From: Candidatus Colwelliibacteriota bacterium
GTDB lineage: Bacteria > Patescibacteriota > Minisyncoccia > UBA6257 > Colwellbacteraceae
Reading direction: 5' to 3'
Assembly: GCA_027310265.1 (NCBI GenBank)
Contig: DAIDBC010000017.1
Location: 1 to 17,718 of the forward strand
DNA length: 17,718 bases
Positions within the stretch are counted from its first letter, which is position 1; each line of letters begins with the position of its first letter. A program made the position numbers and the translations under genes. This document shows, in pieces, positions 5,516 through 13,331 of the stretch. Under the pieces are notes generated by a model. The model had not been told where the DNA came from, made no database searches, and saw only the letters and a list, made by a program, of their open reading frames with translations.

Positions 5516-6241
5516 CTACGCCAGACCCCAGTTGGCGGATGCCAAAATCACGAAAACAACAAATATAAATATAGTGCTGTCTCTTAGAATTAATCTCCTA
5601 GAAAGATGGCCGCTTATGTGATGCAAGAAAATATCGGAGAAAATCGTAAGAGCAAGCGCGAAAAGCATGGTCGAAGCCCCGAAGCCGATCGGCAGGAGGT
5701 ACAAGACTCCCAACAACTGCAAAGCGACAAAACTCTGGAGGGCAGAGACGAGGGCGAGGCGCGGACCCTGAAGTGTACTCATTACGCGGTAGAACTCGCG
5801 GAAGAGTAAGAAAAACAGAATGAATACGCCGACTTCCGCAAAAAACGATGGCTCGGCGGATAAAATAGCGGCGCCGGGTATCGCGAGAATCACGGCGTGG
5901 GCGATCGCGTACCACTTATCGCGCCGGAGCAGAATCAAATTTTTCACGCCGGTCACAAGCACAAAGAGAGCGCCCAAGCTGGCCGCGGTCACAACCGGAC
6001 CGACGAAAAGCGGCGGGAGGATAAATGGCGCGAGAATTAACACGACAAAAGACGCGGCAAACTTAAAAAAATTCAGGCGCGGCTTGAGGTACAAAATCAC
6101 GGCGGCGGCAACAAACACTACCGCCGCAAGAATGCTCCCCGGGTATTCGTAAACGAAGAGCACCAAAAGGGCAAAAATAAGCCCTTTAAACGCTAACCTT
6201 AATGTCGGTTTCGTCCGAAGTGATGCGAACCTTGCTGCCAT
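5516..6241 (-). CDS. Polytopic membrane protein, function unknown
   Basis: This 241-residue, very hydrophobic protein has about eight predicted membrane helices (roughly 18-32, 36-52, 62-80, 84-105, 111-128, 135-150, 165-185, 188-206, 221-238; some may pair differently). Short basic loops include LLRRDKW (104-110) and HLSRRLILR (212-220), and HHIS at 207-210 is the only His pair. I recognise no family signature. The ATG at 6241 lies inside the end of clpB, a 56-base overlap. No other good start occurs before the first helix, so translation is probably coupled to clpB. It is the last gene of the minus-strand block. A membrane partner of the stress-response proteins upstream is possible but unproven. 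Confidence 0.75.
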   Translation of the reverse strand: MAARFASLRTKPTLRLAFKGLIFALLVLFVYEYPGSILAAVVFVAAAVILYLKPRLNFFKFAASFVVLILAPFILPPLFVGPVVTAASLGALFVLVTGVKNLILLRRDKWYAIAHAVILAIPGAAILSAEPSFFAEVGVFILFFLLFREFYRVMSTLQGPRLALVSALQSFVALQLLGVLYLLPIGFGASTMLFALALTIFSDIFLHHISGHLSRRLILRDSTIFIFVVFVILASANWGLA

Positions 6242-8852
6242 CCTTGATAGTCCCGCCGATTATTTTGTCGGCCAGTTTATCCAAAACCGCGCGCTGGATC
6301 AGGCGCTTGATCGGCCTTGCGCCGTAGTGTGGATCGAACCCGTGCTCGACGATGTAACGCTTAGCGGAAGCGTCGACGGTAACCGCTATTCCCCGTTCTT
6401 TCAATCGCTCGGTCATTTCTTTTATCTGGATATCCACAATGCCCTCAATCTCTTTTTTGGTAAGCGGTTTGAAGATGATTATTTCGTCCAAACGGTTTAG
6501 GAACTCGGGACGGAAATGATCCCGCAATGATTCTTGAATTTTCGCTTCGTACTCCCCGCCCTTGCGTTCAGCTTCTTCGGCGTCCGAAGCCGCAAAACCA
6601 ACTCTGGATAATTCACGGAAGAATTCACTCCCGACGTTCGAAGTGAGGATGATGATTGAGTTTCTGAAGTTAACTGTCTTGCCCTTAGAGTCGGTGAGCC
6701 GACCATTATCCAAAACTTGTAGCAAGACATTGAAGACTTCGGGGTGGGCTTTTTCAACTTCGTCGAAGAGGATCAACGAATACGGCCGGTGGCGGATTAT
6801 TTCGGTCAATTGTCCGCCCTCCTCGTAACCGACGTATCCCGGCGGCGAACCAATCAGTTTAGAAACAGTGTGCCGCTCCATGTACTCGGACATATCGACG
6901 CGGATCAATGCCTTCTCGTCACTGAACATGAATTGAGCCAGAGCTCTCGCCAATTCGGTTTTACCGACCCCCGTGGGCCCCAAAAACATAAATGAGGCAA
7001 GTGGCCGGTCGAGCGGCGCGAGCCCGGCGCGCGCTCGCCTCAACGCGGAGGCGACGCTCTTGATCGCTTCATTCTGGCCGACTACTCGCCCCTTCAACAC
7101 CTCCTCGATCCGACGCAGTTTCTCCGCTTCGGACTCCAAAATGTTTGCTATGGGTATTGAGGTCCAGCGCGATATCACCCGGGCGACGTCTTCGGCGTCA
7201 ACCGCTCCTTTCAAAAACTTAGATTCTTTTTTCGCGGCAACTGTCTCTTTGGCTTTCTTAGTTTTCTTAACCCCGGCCGAAAAGAATTTCTTGTCATAAG
7301 ACTCGTATTCTTTAACCGCAGCTGGTAATTCTCCGTACAAAATTTTGGCAACCCGCTCCAAATTACCTTCACGCTCAGCCAGCTCTTTCTCGCGCTTAAG
7401 ATTGTCCACTCTGCCTCGTAGGGCATTCAGCTTCTCAAACACCATTTTTTCGGCCTGCCAGTTTGCACTCAAATCCGTATCCTTATCGCGCAGTTCCGAT
7501 AGACGTTTGTCTATCTCGACAGCGCGTTTCTTGGACTTCTCGCTGGTTTCCTTAGAAAGCGCGGCTTTCTCGATTTCGAGCGCGGTTACCTCGCGCCGAA
7601 CCTGATCAATGTCGCGGGGTAAACTTTCAAACTCCAACCGGCGCATCGCCGAAGCCTCGTCGATCACATCTACCGCCTTGTCCGGCAGGAAACGGTCGGT
7701 GATATAGCGCGCCGAAAGATTTACGGCCGCGACGAGCGCTTCATCCGAAATACGCAGGCCGTGGTGCAATTCGTATTTTTCTTTCAATCCGCGGAGGATG
7801 GTAATTGAGTCCTCGATTGATGGCTCCTCCACGACCACTGGCTGGAAACGGCGCTCCAAGGCGGCGTCTTTTTCGATATAGCGTTGGTACTCGCGCATTG
7901 TTGTCGCGCCGATCGCGTGCAGTTCGCCGCGGGCTAGAGCGGGTTTCAAAAGATTGGATGCATCAACCGCGCCTTCAGCCGCGCCCGCGCCAACAATCAT
8001 ATGTATTTCATCAATGAAAAGGATGATCCGGCCGGACGAGTTTTGGACTTCTTTAATAAATGCCTTCAGTCGGTCTTCGAATTCGCCGCGGAACTTTGTC
8101 CCGGCGATAACCGATCCCAAATCGAGCATCACTATATCTCTACCTTTTAAGGATTCTGGTACCTCGCCGGCAACTATTTTTTGGGCCAAACCCTCGACAA
8201 TCGCGGTCTTGCCTACGCCGGGCTCTCCGATTAAAACCGGATTATTTTTGGTGCGGCGCGAAAGAATCTGGATCACCCGGCGCAGTTCCTCGTCGCGGCC
8301 GATTACTGGATCCAGTTTACCCTGCGCGGCGCGCTCGGTAAGATTAATCGCGTATTTTTCCAGCACCTGAAATTTTGCCTCTGGACTGTCATCGGTTACT
8401 CTCGCCGATCCCCTGAGACGGGATAAAGAGCGCAGTGCGGTGTCGCGACGCAGGCCGTAGCGGTCCAATAACATTTTCGCCGGAGAATCCACCTCCAGTA
8501 GTCCCAATAAAAGGTGCTCGCAGGAAATAAACTCATCGTGACTTGCTTGGGCAATCTTGCTGGCGCGTTCCACGACCGCCATCACTTCCTGCGAAAGGTA
8601 AAGCTGGCCAACCGCAGTCGCCGAAAACACTTTCGGCAGTTTTTTCAACTCCTGTTCAACTTCTTTTTCTAGGTCGGCAACGTTAATACCCGCTTGGGTA
8701 AGAAGCGGCTGGACCAACGAAGTGGGGTCGGCGACAAGCGCCGCTAAAAGATGCAACGCCCGAAATTCGCCGTGATTCTGGGCCGCGGCCAAATCCTGAG
8801 CATTCTGCAAAGCCTCTTGGGCTTTAATCGTAAAGCGATTAAAAGAATTCAT
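6186..8852 (-). CDS. clpB: ClpB-type AAA+ disaggregase with a ClpC-like loop
   Basis: This 888-residue protein (ClpB is about 860) pulls aggregated proteins apart, usually with DnaK. It has an N-domain (1-145), then NBD1 with Walker A GEPGVGKT (209-216) and Walker B ILFIDE (277-282). A long ClpB-style coiled-coil middle domain (about 405-530) includes AKILYGELPAAVKEYE. A Lys-rich linker (521-548) follows, then NBD2 with Walker A GPTGVGKT (625-632), Walker B LILFDE (693-698) and sensor-2 GARPIKR (844-850). Between TSNVGS and FRPEFLNRLDE it has a longer loop with VGF (751-753) like ClpC; ClpB proteins lack this ClpP-docking tripeptide. An in-frame ATG exists at 8894, but the start at 8852 is preferred. 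The N-domain aligns from there and the -10 box TATACT (8866-8871) lies between the two, so the longer form could not come from this promoter. Confidence 0.93.
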   Translation of the reverse strand: MNSFNRFTIKAQEALQNAQDLAAAQNHGEFRALHLLAALVADPTSLVQPLLTQAGINVADLEKEVEQELKKLPKVFSATAVGQLYLSQEVMAVVERASKIAQASHDEFISCEHLLLGLLEVDSPAKMLLDRYGLRRDTALRSLSRLRGSARVTDDSPEAKFQVLEKYAINLTERAAQGKLDPVIGRDEELRRVIQILSRRTKNNPVLIGEPGVGKTAIVEGLAQKIVAGEVPESLKGRDIVMLDLGSVIAGTKFRGEFEDRLKAFIKEVQNSSGRIILFIDEIHMIVGAGAAEGAVDASNLLKPALARGELHAIGATTMREYQRYIEKDAALERRFQPVVVEEPSIEDSITILRGLKEKYELHHGLRISDEALVAAVNLSARYITDRFLPDKAVDVIDEASAMRRLEFESLPRDIDQVRREVTALEIEKAALSKETSEKSKKRAVEIDKRLSELRDKDTDLSANWQAEKMVFEKLNALRGRVDNLKREKELAEREGNLERVAKILYGELPAAVKEYESYDKKFFSAGVKKTKKAKETVAAKKESKFLKGAVDAEDVARVISRWTSIPIANILESEAEKLRRIEEVLKGRVVGQNEAIKSVASALRRARAGLAPLDRPLASFMFLGPTGVGKTELARALAQFMFSDEKALIRVDMSEYMERHTVSKLIGSPPGYVGYEEGGQLTEIIRHRPYSLILFDEVEKAHPEVFNVLLQVLDNGRLTDSKGKTVNFRNSIIILTSNVGSEFFRELSRVGFAASDAEEAERKGGEYEAKIQESLRDHFRPEFLNRLDEIIIFKPLTKKEIEGIVDIQIKEMTERLKERGIAVTVDASAKRYIVEHGFDPHYGARPIKRLIQRAVLDKLADKIIGGTIKDGSKVRITSDETDIKVSV

Positions 8853-8865
8853 ACCTGTCGAGACG

Positions 8866-8894
8866 AGTATACTAAGAGGTAGTACGCTCGGCAA
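8866..8894 (-). promoter_or_regulatory. Promoter of clpB inside the end of htrA
   Basis: On the minus strand, -35 TTGCCG (8889-8894), 17 bp, and -10 TATACT (8866-8871) are present. The predicted start is at about 8859, giving a leader of 6-7 nt before ATG 8852. No CIRCE (TTAGCACTC-N9-GAGTGCTAA) element is present, so HrcA-type control is not supported. The site overlaps the last htrA codons, so clpB can be made independently of the upstream genes. Confidence 0.6.
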
Positions 8895-10125
8895 GAGTGA
8901 CTGAAAGCGTGAGTGTGTCGCCGCCTCGCTGCACTTTAAGGGTAATCACATCACCCACATTATACTGTTGGATCAGCGAGCCCAATGTATGGCCGTCGTC
9001 TACTTTGGTGCCGTTGACTTCTAAAATAATGTCACCTTCCTTCAGACCGGCCTTGGCAGCCGGGGAACCACTCTGCACCGCCGCTCCGCCCTGGTCTCCT
9101 TTAAGCAGGGCACCATAATCCACCGAGAGTTTATTCGAGTTAGCTAAATCGGGAGTGACCAAAACGTAACGCACCCCCAGGTACGCCGATTTGATTGTGC
9201 CGCTTGCAGCAACCGAGCGGATGTCCTTTTTCGCGCGGTTGATTGGGATAGCAAAACCGATATTCTGTGCGCCGGATACAACTGCCGTATCGATGCCGAT
9301 TACCTCGCCTTTCAAGTTTAAAAGCGGACCGCCGGAATTGCCGGGATTGATGGCTGCGTCGGTCTGGATAACATTGTCCAGCGTCTCGCTTGATCCGGAA
9401 CTTAAACCTCCGGCGGTGATTGTGCGCGCCAACCCCGAAACAACTCCCACTGAAACCGTATTCCTGAATTCGCCCAGGGCGTTGCCAATCGCAATCGCCG
9501 TCTGGCCAAGTTTGATTGAATCCGAATCACCAAGAGTCGTAACCGGCAACCCGGTTGCCTCAATTTTCACAATCGCCAAATCCTGCGCCGGGTCACGGGC
9601 CAGAACTTTCGCAGTATATTTTTTGCCGTCATTGGTGAGCACGGTGTATTCGGCTTTGGTGTCCTCAACCACGTGCTTGTTGGTCAAAATCAACCCGTCG
9701 GCGGAAACGACAAATCCGCTACCGCCGCCCACTTCCTGAAGTTTAGAGCCCTTCTGACACTGGGTATAAAACTGCGTCCCGCCGCTACCGAAAAGATCCT
9801 TAAACTCCGGCGGTGAATCCTGAAACGGGTTATAGGGACACTGCGCGATAATTGGCAGATATTTAGAAATGATAATCGAAACAACGCTTGGCGAGGCCGT
9901 CTCGACCGCGCGGACGACAGCTTGTTCATAATCAATGGTCGGGGAATAAGACACTGTTTTCTGTTCCCCGGTCAGGTTTTGAGTATTTGCGGACGGCGCG
10001 GGGAATATCTTGCCCCATAGATCCTGCAACAATCCGGCAGAAGCCGCGGGCGCTACGAGCAAAGATCCCACCACCACGCCCGCGAGAGCGGCGGCAAAGA
10101 CCGTTAACACAAATTTTTTGTCCAT
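8872..10125 (-). CDS. htrA: HtrA/DegP-like membrane-anchored serine protease with PDZ domain
   Basis: This 417-residue protein degrades or refolds damaged proteins outside the cytoplasmic membrane. The N-terminal hydrophobic helix (5-28) is a signal peptide or anchor, followed by a linker. The trypsin-like domain (about 65-305) carries the triad H151 (LTNKHVVED), D182 (DPAQDLAIV) and S264 (NPGNSGGP). One PDZ domain (about 315-415) contains the carboxylate-binding stretch and AGLKEGDIILEVNG (359-372). Two cysteines, C96 and C123, flank an inserted loop before the catalytic His and could form a disulfide. The start codon overlaps the cysteine desulfurase stop (TAATG, 10123-10127), so translation is coupled. 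The one-PDZ layout is closer to DegS/HtrA of Gram-positives than to two-PDZ DegP. Confidence 0.95.
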   Translation of the reverse strand: MDKKFVLTVFAAALAGVVVGSLLVAPAASAGLLQDLWGKIFPAPSANTQNLTGEQKTVSYSPTIDYEQAVVRAVETASPSVVSIIISKYLPIIAQCPYNPFQDSPPEFKDLFGSGGTQFYTQCQKGSKLQEVGGGSGFVVSADGLILTNKHVVEDTKAEYTVLTNDGKKYTAKVLARDPAQDLAIVKIEATGLPVTTLGDSDSIKLGQTAIAIGNALGEFRNTVSVGVVSGLARTITAGGLSSGSSETLDNVIQTDAAINPGNSGGPLLNLKGEVIGIDTAVVSGAQNIGFAIPINRAKKDIRSVAASGTIKSAYLGVRYVLVTPDLANSNKLSVDYGALLKGDQGGAAVQSGSPAAKAGLKEGDIILEVNGTKVDDGHTLGSLIQQYNVGDVITLKVQRGGDTLTLSVTLAERTTS

Positions 10126-11303
10126 TAGAGCAATTTTAGGATTCGTGAAATCGCGATGTCAATCTCGGAAACGGTGGTTGGGCGGCCTAACGAAAAACGC
10201 AGGCTTTGTGAAGCCCTTTTGGCGTCGAAACCCAGCGCTTTTACCACGTAAGACGATCTGGTCGAACGCATTGAACAGGCTGACCCCACTGAGACGGCGA
10301 CCCCGGCCATATCGAACTTGACCACCAGTTCATCTAGATCATGATTTGGAAAATAGATATGAAGATTGTTTGGTAGACGGCGTTCCCCCGGCTCCGGCCC
10401 ATTAAGCTCCAGCTCCGGATGAGGACCCCTCAGTCCTTGCCAAAGACGATTGCGCAAACCGGTAATCCGCTCCATTTCGCTTTCCTTGTTAATGCAAATT
10501 AGTTCCGCTGCTTTGCCGAAACCAACGATCGCGGGAATATTCTCCGTCGCGGCGCGCAGGCCGAATTCTTGGCTGCCGCCCGTTATAACCGGAGAGACGA
10601 ACGGTAACGCATTTTCTGAAATATAGAGAGCGCCGGATCCTTTAGGGGCGTAGATTTTTTGACTGGACAAGGTCATCAAATCAACTCCGAGCTTGTTGAC
10701 GCTCATTTCCAGAAATTGCAGCGCTTGCGCGGCGTCGGTGTGAAAAAACGGATACGGCCCGCCGATTTTCTTGCGGTACTCCCTTACAACATCCGCAATC
10801 TCGCGAATCGGCTGGATAGTACCAACAACATTTGACCCGTAAATCACTGAAACGAGAACGGTCTGGGGCGTAAGTGATTTCTTTAGCGCTGCAACATCAA
10901 TAAGTCCCTCGCGCGACACCGGCAAACGCACGCCATCTATACCCTCGGCCTCCAGGTCACTCAGCGTCGAATCAACCGATTCATGCTCGATCGGAGTAGT
11001 GATAATGCGGCAGGGCGGTTTGATAAATTTACCTTTGTCCGCATTCAGCTTTCTCACAATCCCGCGGAGAACTAAGTTGTTAGCCTCGGTAGCCGAACTG
11101 GTAAAAATAACTTCGTGAAACTTCGCGCCCAAAACTCCGGCGATTGATTCTCTCGCCGCATCAAGCGCCGCCATCGCGTCCCGCCCGAAAGAATGCAGCG
11201 ACCCGGCGTTGCCGAATTTTTCGTCCAAGTACGGCATGATCGCCTTTTTCACCTCGGAGTGGACCGGCGTTGAAGCAGCGTAATCCAAATAGATGCGTTC
11301 CAT
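10125..11303 (-). CDS. Cysteine desulfurase (NifS/IscS family)
   Basis: This 392-residue PLP enzyme turns cysteine into alanine plus enzyme-bound persulfide, the sulfur source for Fe-S clusters and tRNA thiolation. It shows the N-terminal IYLDYAASTPV, ATEANN (71-76), HTDAAQA (188-194), the PLP lysine K216 (LSSQKIYAPKG) and the active-site loop VGSACS with C343. Family members normally have His before the PLP Lys; here it is Gln. The ATG at 11303 is preferred over an in-frame TTG at 11312, because GAG sits 4 bases before the ATG and the protein then starts at the conserved region. The gene lies 12 bases after the exonuclease-like gene and overlaps htrA by one base. No scaffold (IscU/SufU) or thiouridylase is adjacent, so its acceptor is unknown; nifS, iscS or sufS cannot be chosen from this alone. 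Confidence 0.94.
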   Translation of the reverse strand: MERIYLDYAASTPVHSEVKKAIMPYLDEKFGNAGSLHSFGRDAMAALDAARESIAGVLGAKFHEVIFTSSATEANNLVLRGIVRKLNADKGKFIKPPCRIITTPIEHESVDSTLSDLEAEGIDGVRLPVSREGLIDVAALKKSLTPQTVLVSVIYGSNVVGTIQPIREIADVVREYRKKIGGPYPFFHTDAAQALQFLEMSVNKLGVDLMTLSSQKIYAPKGSGALYISENALPFVSPVITGGSQEFGLRAATENIPAIVGFGKAAELICINKESEMERITGLRNRLWQGLRGPHPELELNGPEPGERRLPNNLHIYFPNHDLDELVVKFDMAGVAVSVGSACSMRSTRSSYVVKALGFDAKRASQSLRFSLGRPTTVSEIDIAISRILKLL

Positions 11304-11315
11304 TTTACTCAAAAA

Positions 11316-11900
11316 CTAAAATAACGTGTTTGTATCTTCGAAAAATAACCTGGTCGGGTCAAGGTATGTTTTGGTCATCGCTCCGTTTGAATTACGTTCC
11401 GGTACCATCAAATAACCCTGTTTCTTGGCCAATTCGTACAAATCTCGAGTAATCGCCACGTCGTTTAAGCAATATTTTTCGAGCGATTCCCAGTCGCCAG
11501 AACTATAAAAAGCGATTGCGTCCAGGGAATGATTGGTTTTGCCGGTGCCGATGTTGGCTTTGGCAAGCAAGTCCAGGCTGATGCGGTGTCCCGTTGCAAG
11601 TTCAATTTCGTCCAGCAGGTCCAAGACCGGCAAGGCTTTTATATTGAACTCGAAATATTTCTCGAGTACTGGTATATCGAACCGGTTCACCGAGAAACCG
11701 ACGATGCGCCGCGCGTTCTTTAAAATTTCTTCCAGCTCTTTCAGTTGGTGATCGCGGAAGCTCAACAAACGGTTCTGCACGTACGAGTAAACCCCGACGA
11801 AGGAAACGTCTAAATTGCGCAGGTTGTCTTTGCCGCCGACGTCGGCAAAAGTATTTTTCGTCTCGATGTCGATGACGAGCTCGTCTCTCATAGAATCCAT
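11316..11900 (-). CDS. DEDD/RNase H-fold 3'-5' exonuclease-like protein (YprB-like)
   Basis: This 194-residue protein has the DEDD nuclease layout: motif I IDIETK with D11 and E13, motif II GFSVNRFDIPVL with D75, a further acidic VLDLLDE (92-98), and motif III YCLNDVAITRDLY with Y143 and D147. This pattern matches the predicted RNase H-like exonuclease family that includes the B. subtilis YprB nuclease domain. It is likely to trim single-stranded nucleic acid 3' ends; DNA versus RNA preference cannot be seen. It starts 6 bases after the YkuK-like gene and ends 12 bases before the cysteine desulfurase start, within one transcription unit. The alternative start at Met4 would change little. Confidence 0.8.
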   Translation of the reverse strand: MDSMRDELVIDIETKNTFADVGGKDNLRNLDVSFVGVYSYVQNRLLSFRDHQLKELEEILKNARRIVGFSVNRFDIPVLEKYFEFNIKALPVLDLLDEIELATGHRISLDLLAKANIGTGKTNHSLDAIAFYSSGDWESLEKYCLNDVAITRDLYELAKKQGYLMVPERNSNGAMTKTYLDPTRLFFEDTNTLF

Positions 11901-11906
11901 GTATTT

Positions 11907-12398
11907 TTAACCGGTATGGCGATCCGCAACAGAGGAGGCGGCGTAGGATTCTGGTTTGGTCCTGGCCTCGAAGTTGTTCGCCCGAATCATTCCCAAAAGT
12001 TCTTGAATCATCACCTTGGTCTTACCGTTTTCACCTACATCCACGTGAATCTCAAAGTCAAAACTAGGCGCGTCCAATTCCTTGAGGTAGTTTAAAATAT
12101 TCTTAGCAATATCCAGTGAGAGCGTCACTTCGCGGGTAATGCGGTCACGCAAGGTATGAAAATTGTCCAATTCCACCCGACGCCAGAAGTACCGGCCCCC
12201 GTTCCCGATGCGGTGCACGACAACCGCAGTTACAAAGTCGGCTTTGGTGTGCTCGTAAAGTTCGGAGTCGGTGCCGATGATCACCTTGTAACGGCGACTG
12301 GTATCGGCGCGCATAAAAGAAATTATCTCGGAAGCAACTCCCTTGCCGTCGAATAGTATTCCTTCAGATCCAACAAATTTATCCTTTGTATCGGCCAT
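11907..12398 (-). CDS. YkuK-like (DUF458) RNase H-fold protein
   Basis: This 163-residue protein has IIGTDSE (40-46), which supplies the first acidic residue of an RNase H-like fold, IHVDVGENGKT (117-127), and a C-terminal KPESYAASSVADRHT (148-162). These are the conserved blocks of the YkuK/DUF458 family as I remember it. The biochemical role of that family is not established. A longer open frame reaches 12506, but the start at 12398 is preferred. AGGTG lies 5 bases before this ATG, the homologous region begins here, and the longer form would overlap the HAD gene with an unrelated-looking sequence. It sits 37 bases after the HAD gene and 6 bases before an exonuclease-like gene, so two RNase H-fold proteins are made together. 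Confidence 0.82.
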   Translation of the reverse strand: MADTKDKFVGSEGILFDGKGVASEIISFMRADTSRRYKVIIGTDSELYEHTKADFVTAVVVHRIGNGGRYFWRRVELDNFHTLRDRITREVTLSLDIAKNILNYLKELDAPSFDFEIHVDVGENGKTKVMIQELLGMIRANNFEARTKPESYAASSVADRHTG

Positions 12399-12435
12399 AT
12401 CGCACCTAGAGATTAGTGGAACCACAGATGTGCTG

Positions 12436-13263
12436 TCAACGAACGCGCGGCTCAACAAGCCGGCGGATAACGGTTTTCGCATCCTCCGGCCCGCGAACAG
12501 CAACACAATCTACCCCGGTCAGTCTCGCGGCATAGTCGTTGCCGCCCCGAAAAAGAGCGTCGCCCACGAAAAGCATTTCTTTAATCGGCACGTGCATGTA
12601 TTTTTCAATCTGCCGCAGACCGTAGGATTTATCAATGCCTTTCTTGGTGACATCGATCGACGTGAATCCGGCCGCGCGCACCTCTAGGTTAGGTAAACGC
12701 TTTGCAAGCAACCTCGCAATCTTCATTTTTAACGGCGTATATTTTCGGCGCCACTCTTCTTTGCGGCGCACGCCTTCCTTTACGCCCAACCTGGCAACAA
12801 TATCCTGACCAAGAGCAGAGAACGTAACCTGCGTACCGCGGTCTTCGATAATCTTGCCGTAAACTTTTTGGGGCGGCGTGTAGCCGGCCTCTCTTAACAC
12901 CTCACGGAAAGCCCTCTTTATCTTCGCCCGTTCACCGCTATAGAAACGGTGGATATAAACATTTTTCCAGCCATGGTGGTAGCGGTAAAACGCTGTCGAG
13001 GTGGTCGGGAATAAGAACAGGTTTCTAAAAAGTTCCCGCGGATGTCCCTCCAGCGGAGCAATAAGTTGCTCTTTGAATAGAGTGTATCTGCCTCCGCCGA
13101 TAACCGCCACGCGTTTTTTTCTAAGAAGATTGACAAATAGGGTAGCCATTTCGGCATCCATCGGCGCTTTGCTCTCTGTAAGCGTGCCATCCAAGTCGAA
13201 AACAACCAGTATTTTCTTTGCGTAGGATGATGGAATACGTTTGGGGCTAACCAGGGGTTTCAT
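12436..13263 (-). CDS. HAD-IIB family hydrolase resembling eukaryotic-type phosphomannomutase
   Basis: This 275-residue protein has motif I VFDLDGTLTESK with nucleophile D23 and acid/base D25, IGGGRYTLFKEQL at the motif II position (55-67), KKGIDK (207-212) with the conserved Lys, and motif III FVGDALFRGGND (232-243). IEDRGTQVTFSALGQ (139-153) matches the cap region of PMM2-like enzymes. That family converts mannose-6-phosphate and mannose-1-phosphate; related HAD-IIB enzymes are sugar phosphatases. Motif II has Gly58 where PMM enzymes have Ser (GGSD), so mutase activity is uncertain. It is the first gene of the minus-strand block and has an extended -10 promoter only about 8 bases before its ATG. 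Confidence 0.85.
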   Translation of the reverse strand: MKPLVSPKRIPSSYAKKILVVFDLDGTLTESKAPMDAEMATLFVNLLRKKRVAVIGGGRYTLFKEQLIAPLEGHPRELFRNLFLFPTTSTAFYRYHHGWKNVYIHRFYSGERAKIKRAFREVLREAGYTPPQKVYGKIIEDRGTQVTFSALGQDIVARLGVKEGVRRKEEWRRKYTPLKMKIARLLAKRLPNLEVRAAGFTSIDVTKKGIDKSYGLRQIEKYMHVPIKEMLFVGDALFRGGNDYAARLTGVDCVAVRGPEDAKTVIRRLVEPRVR

Positions 13264-13271
13264 TCATTCTA

Positions 13272-13280
13272 ATCTTAACA
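13272..13280 (-). promoter_or_regulatory. Extended -10 promoter of the minus-strand block
   Basis: On the minus strand, TGTTAAGAT (hexamer TAAGAT, 13272-13277) lies 8 bases before ATG 13263. The predicted start is near 13265, so the HAD mRNA would be leaderless. No -35 box is evident. It is divergent from the ftsK promoter. Confidence 0.45.
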
Positions 13281-13289
13281 AATAAATAC

Positions 13290-13319
13290 TTGGTAATCTT
13301 GCCCCCAACGGGGTAAAGT
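13290..13319 (+). promoter_or_regulatory. Promoter of ftsK-rodZ-recA
   Basis: -35 TTGGTA (13290-13295), 18 bp, and -10 TAAAGT (13314-13319) are present. The predicted start is near 13326, about 6 nt before ATG 13332, with no Shine-Dalgarno sequence between. It shares the 68-bp divergent spacer with the HAD promoter. Confidence 0.45.
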
Positions 13320-13331
13320 AATGATGTAAAT

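Noticed and set aside
8853..8894. N-terminal 14-residue extension of ClpB from an in-frame ATG at 8894
   Set aside because: It overlaps the htrA coding end, has no family similarity, and lies upstream of the best -10 box.
9191..9739. Plus-strand reading frame of 182 codons opposite htrA
   Set aside because: It is antisense to the conserved protease domain, with no motif, promoter or sensible neighbour.
12399..12506. N-terminal 36-residue extension of the YkuK-like protein
   Set aside because: It overlaps the end of the HAD gene and is not homologous by eye, while a good AGGTG site precedes the ATG at 12398.
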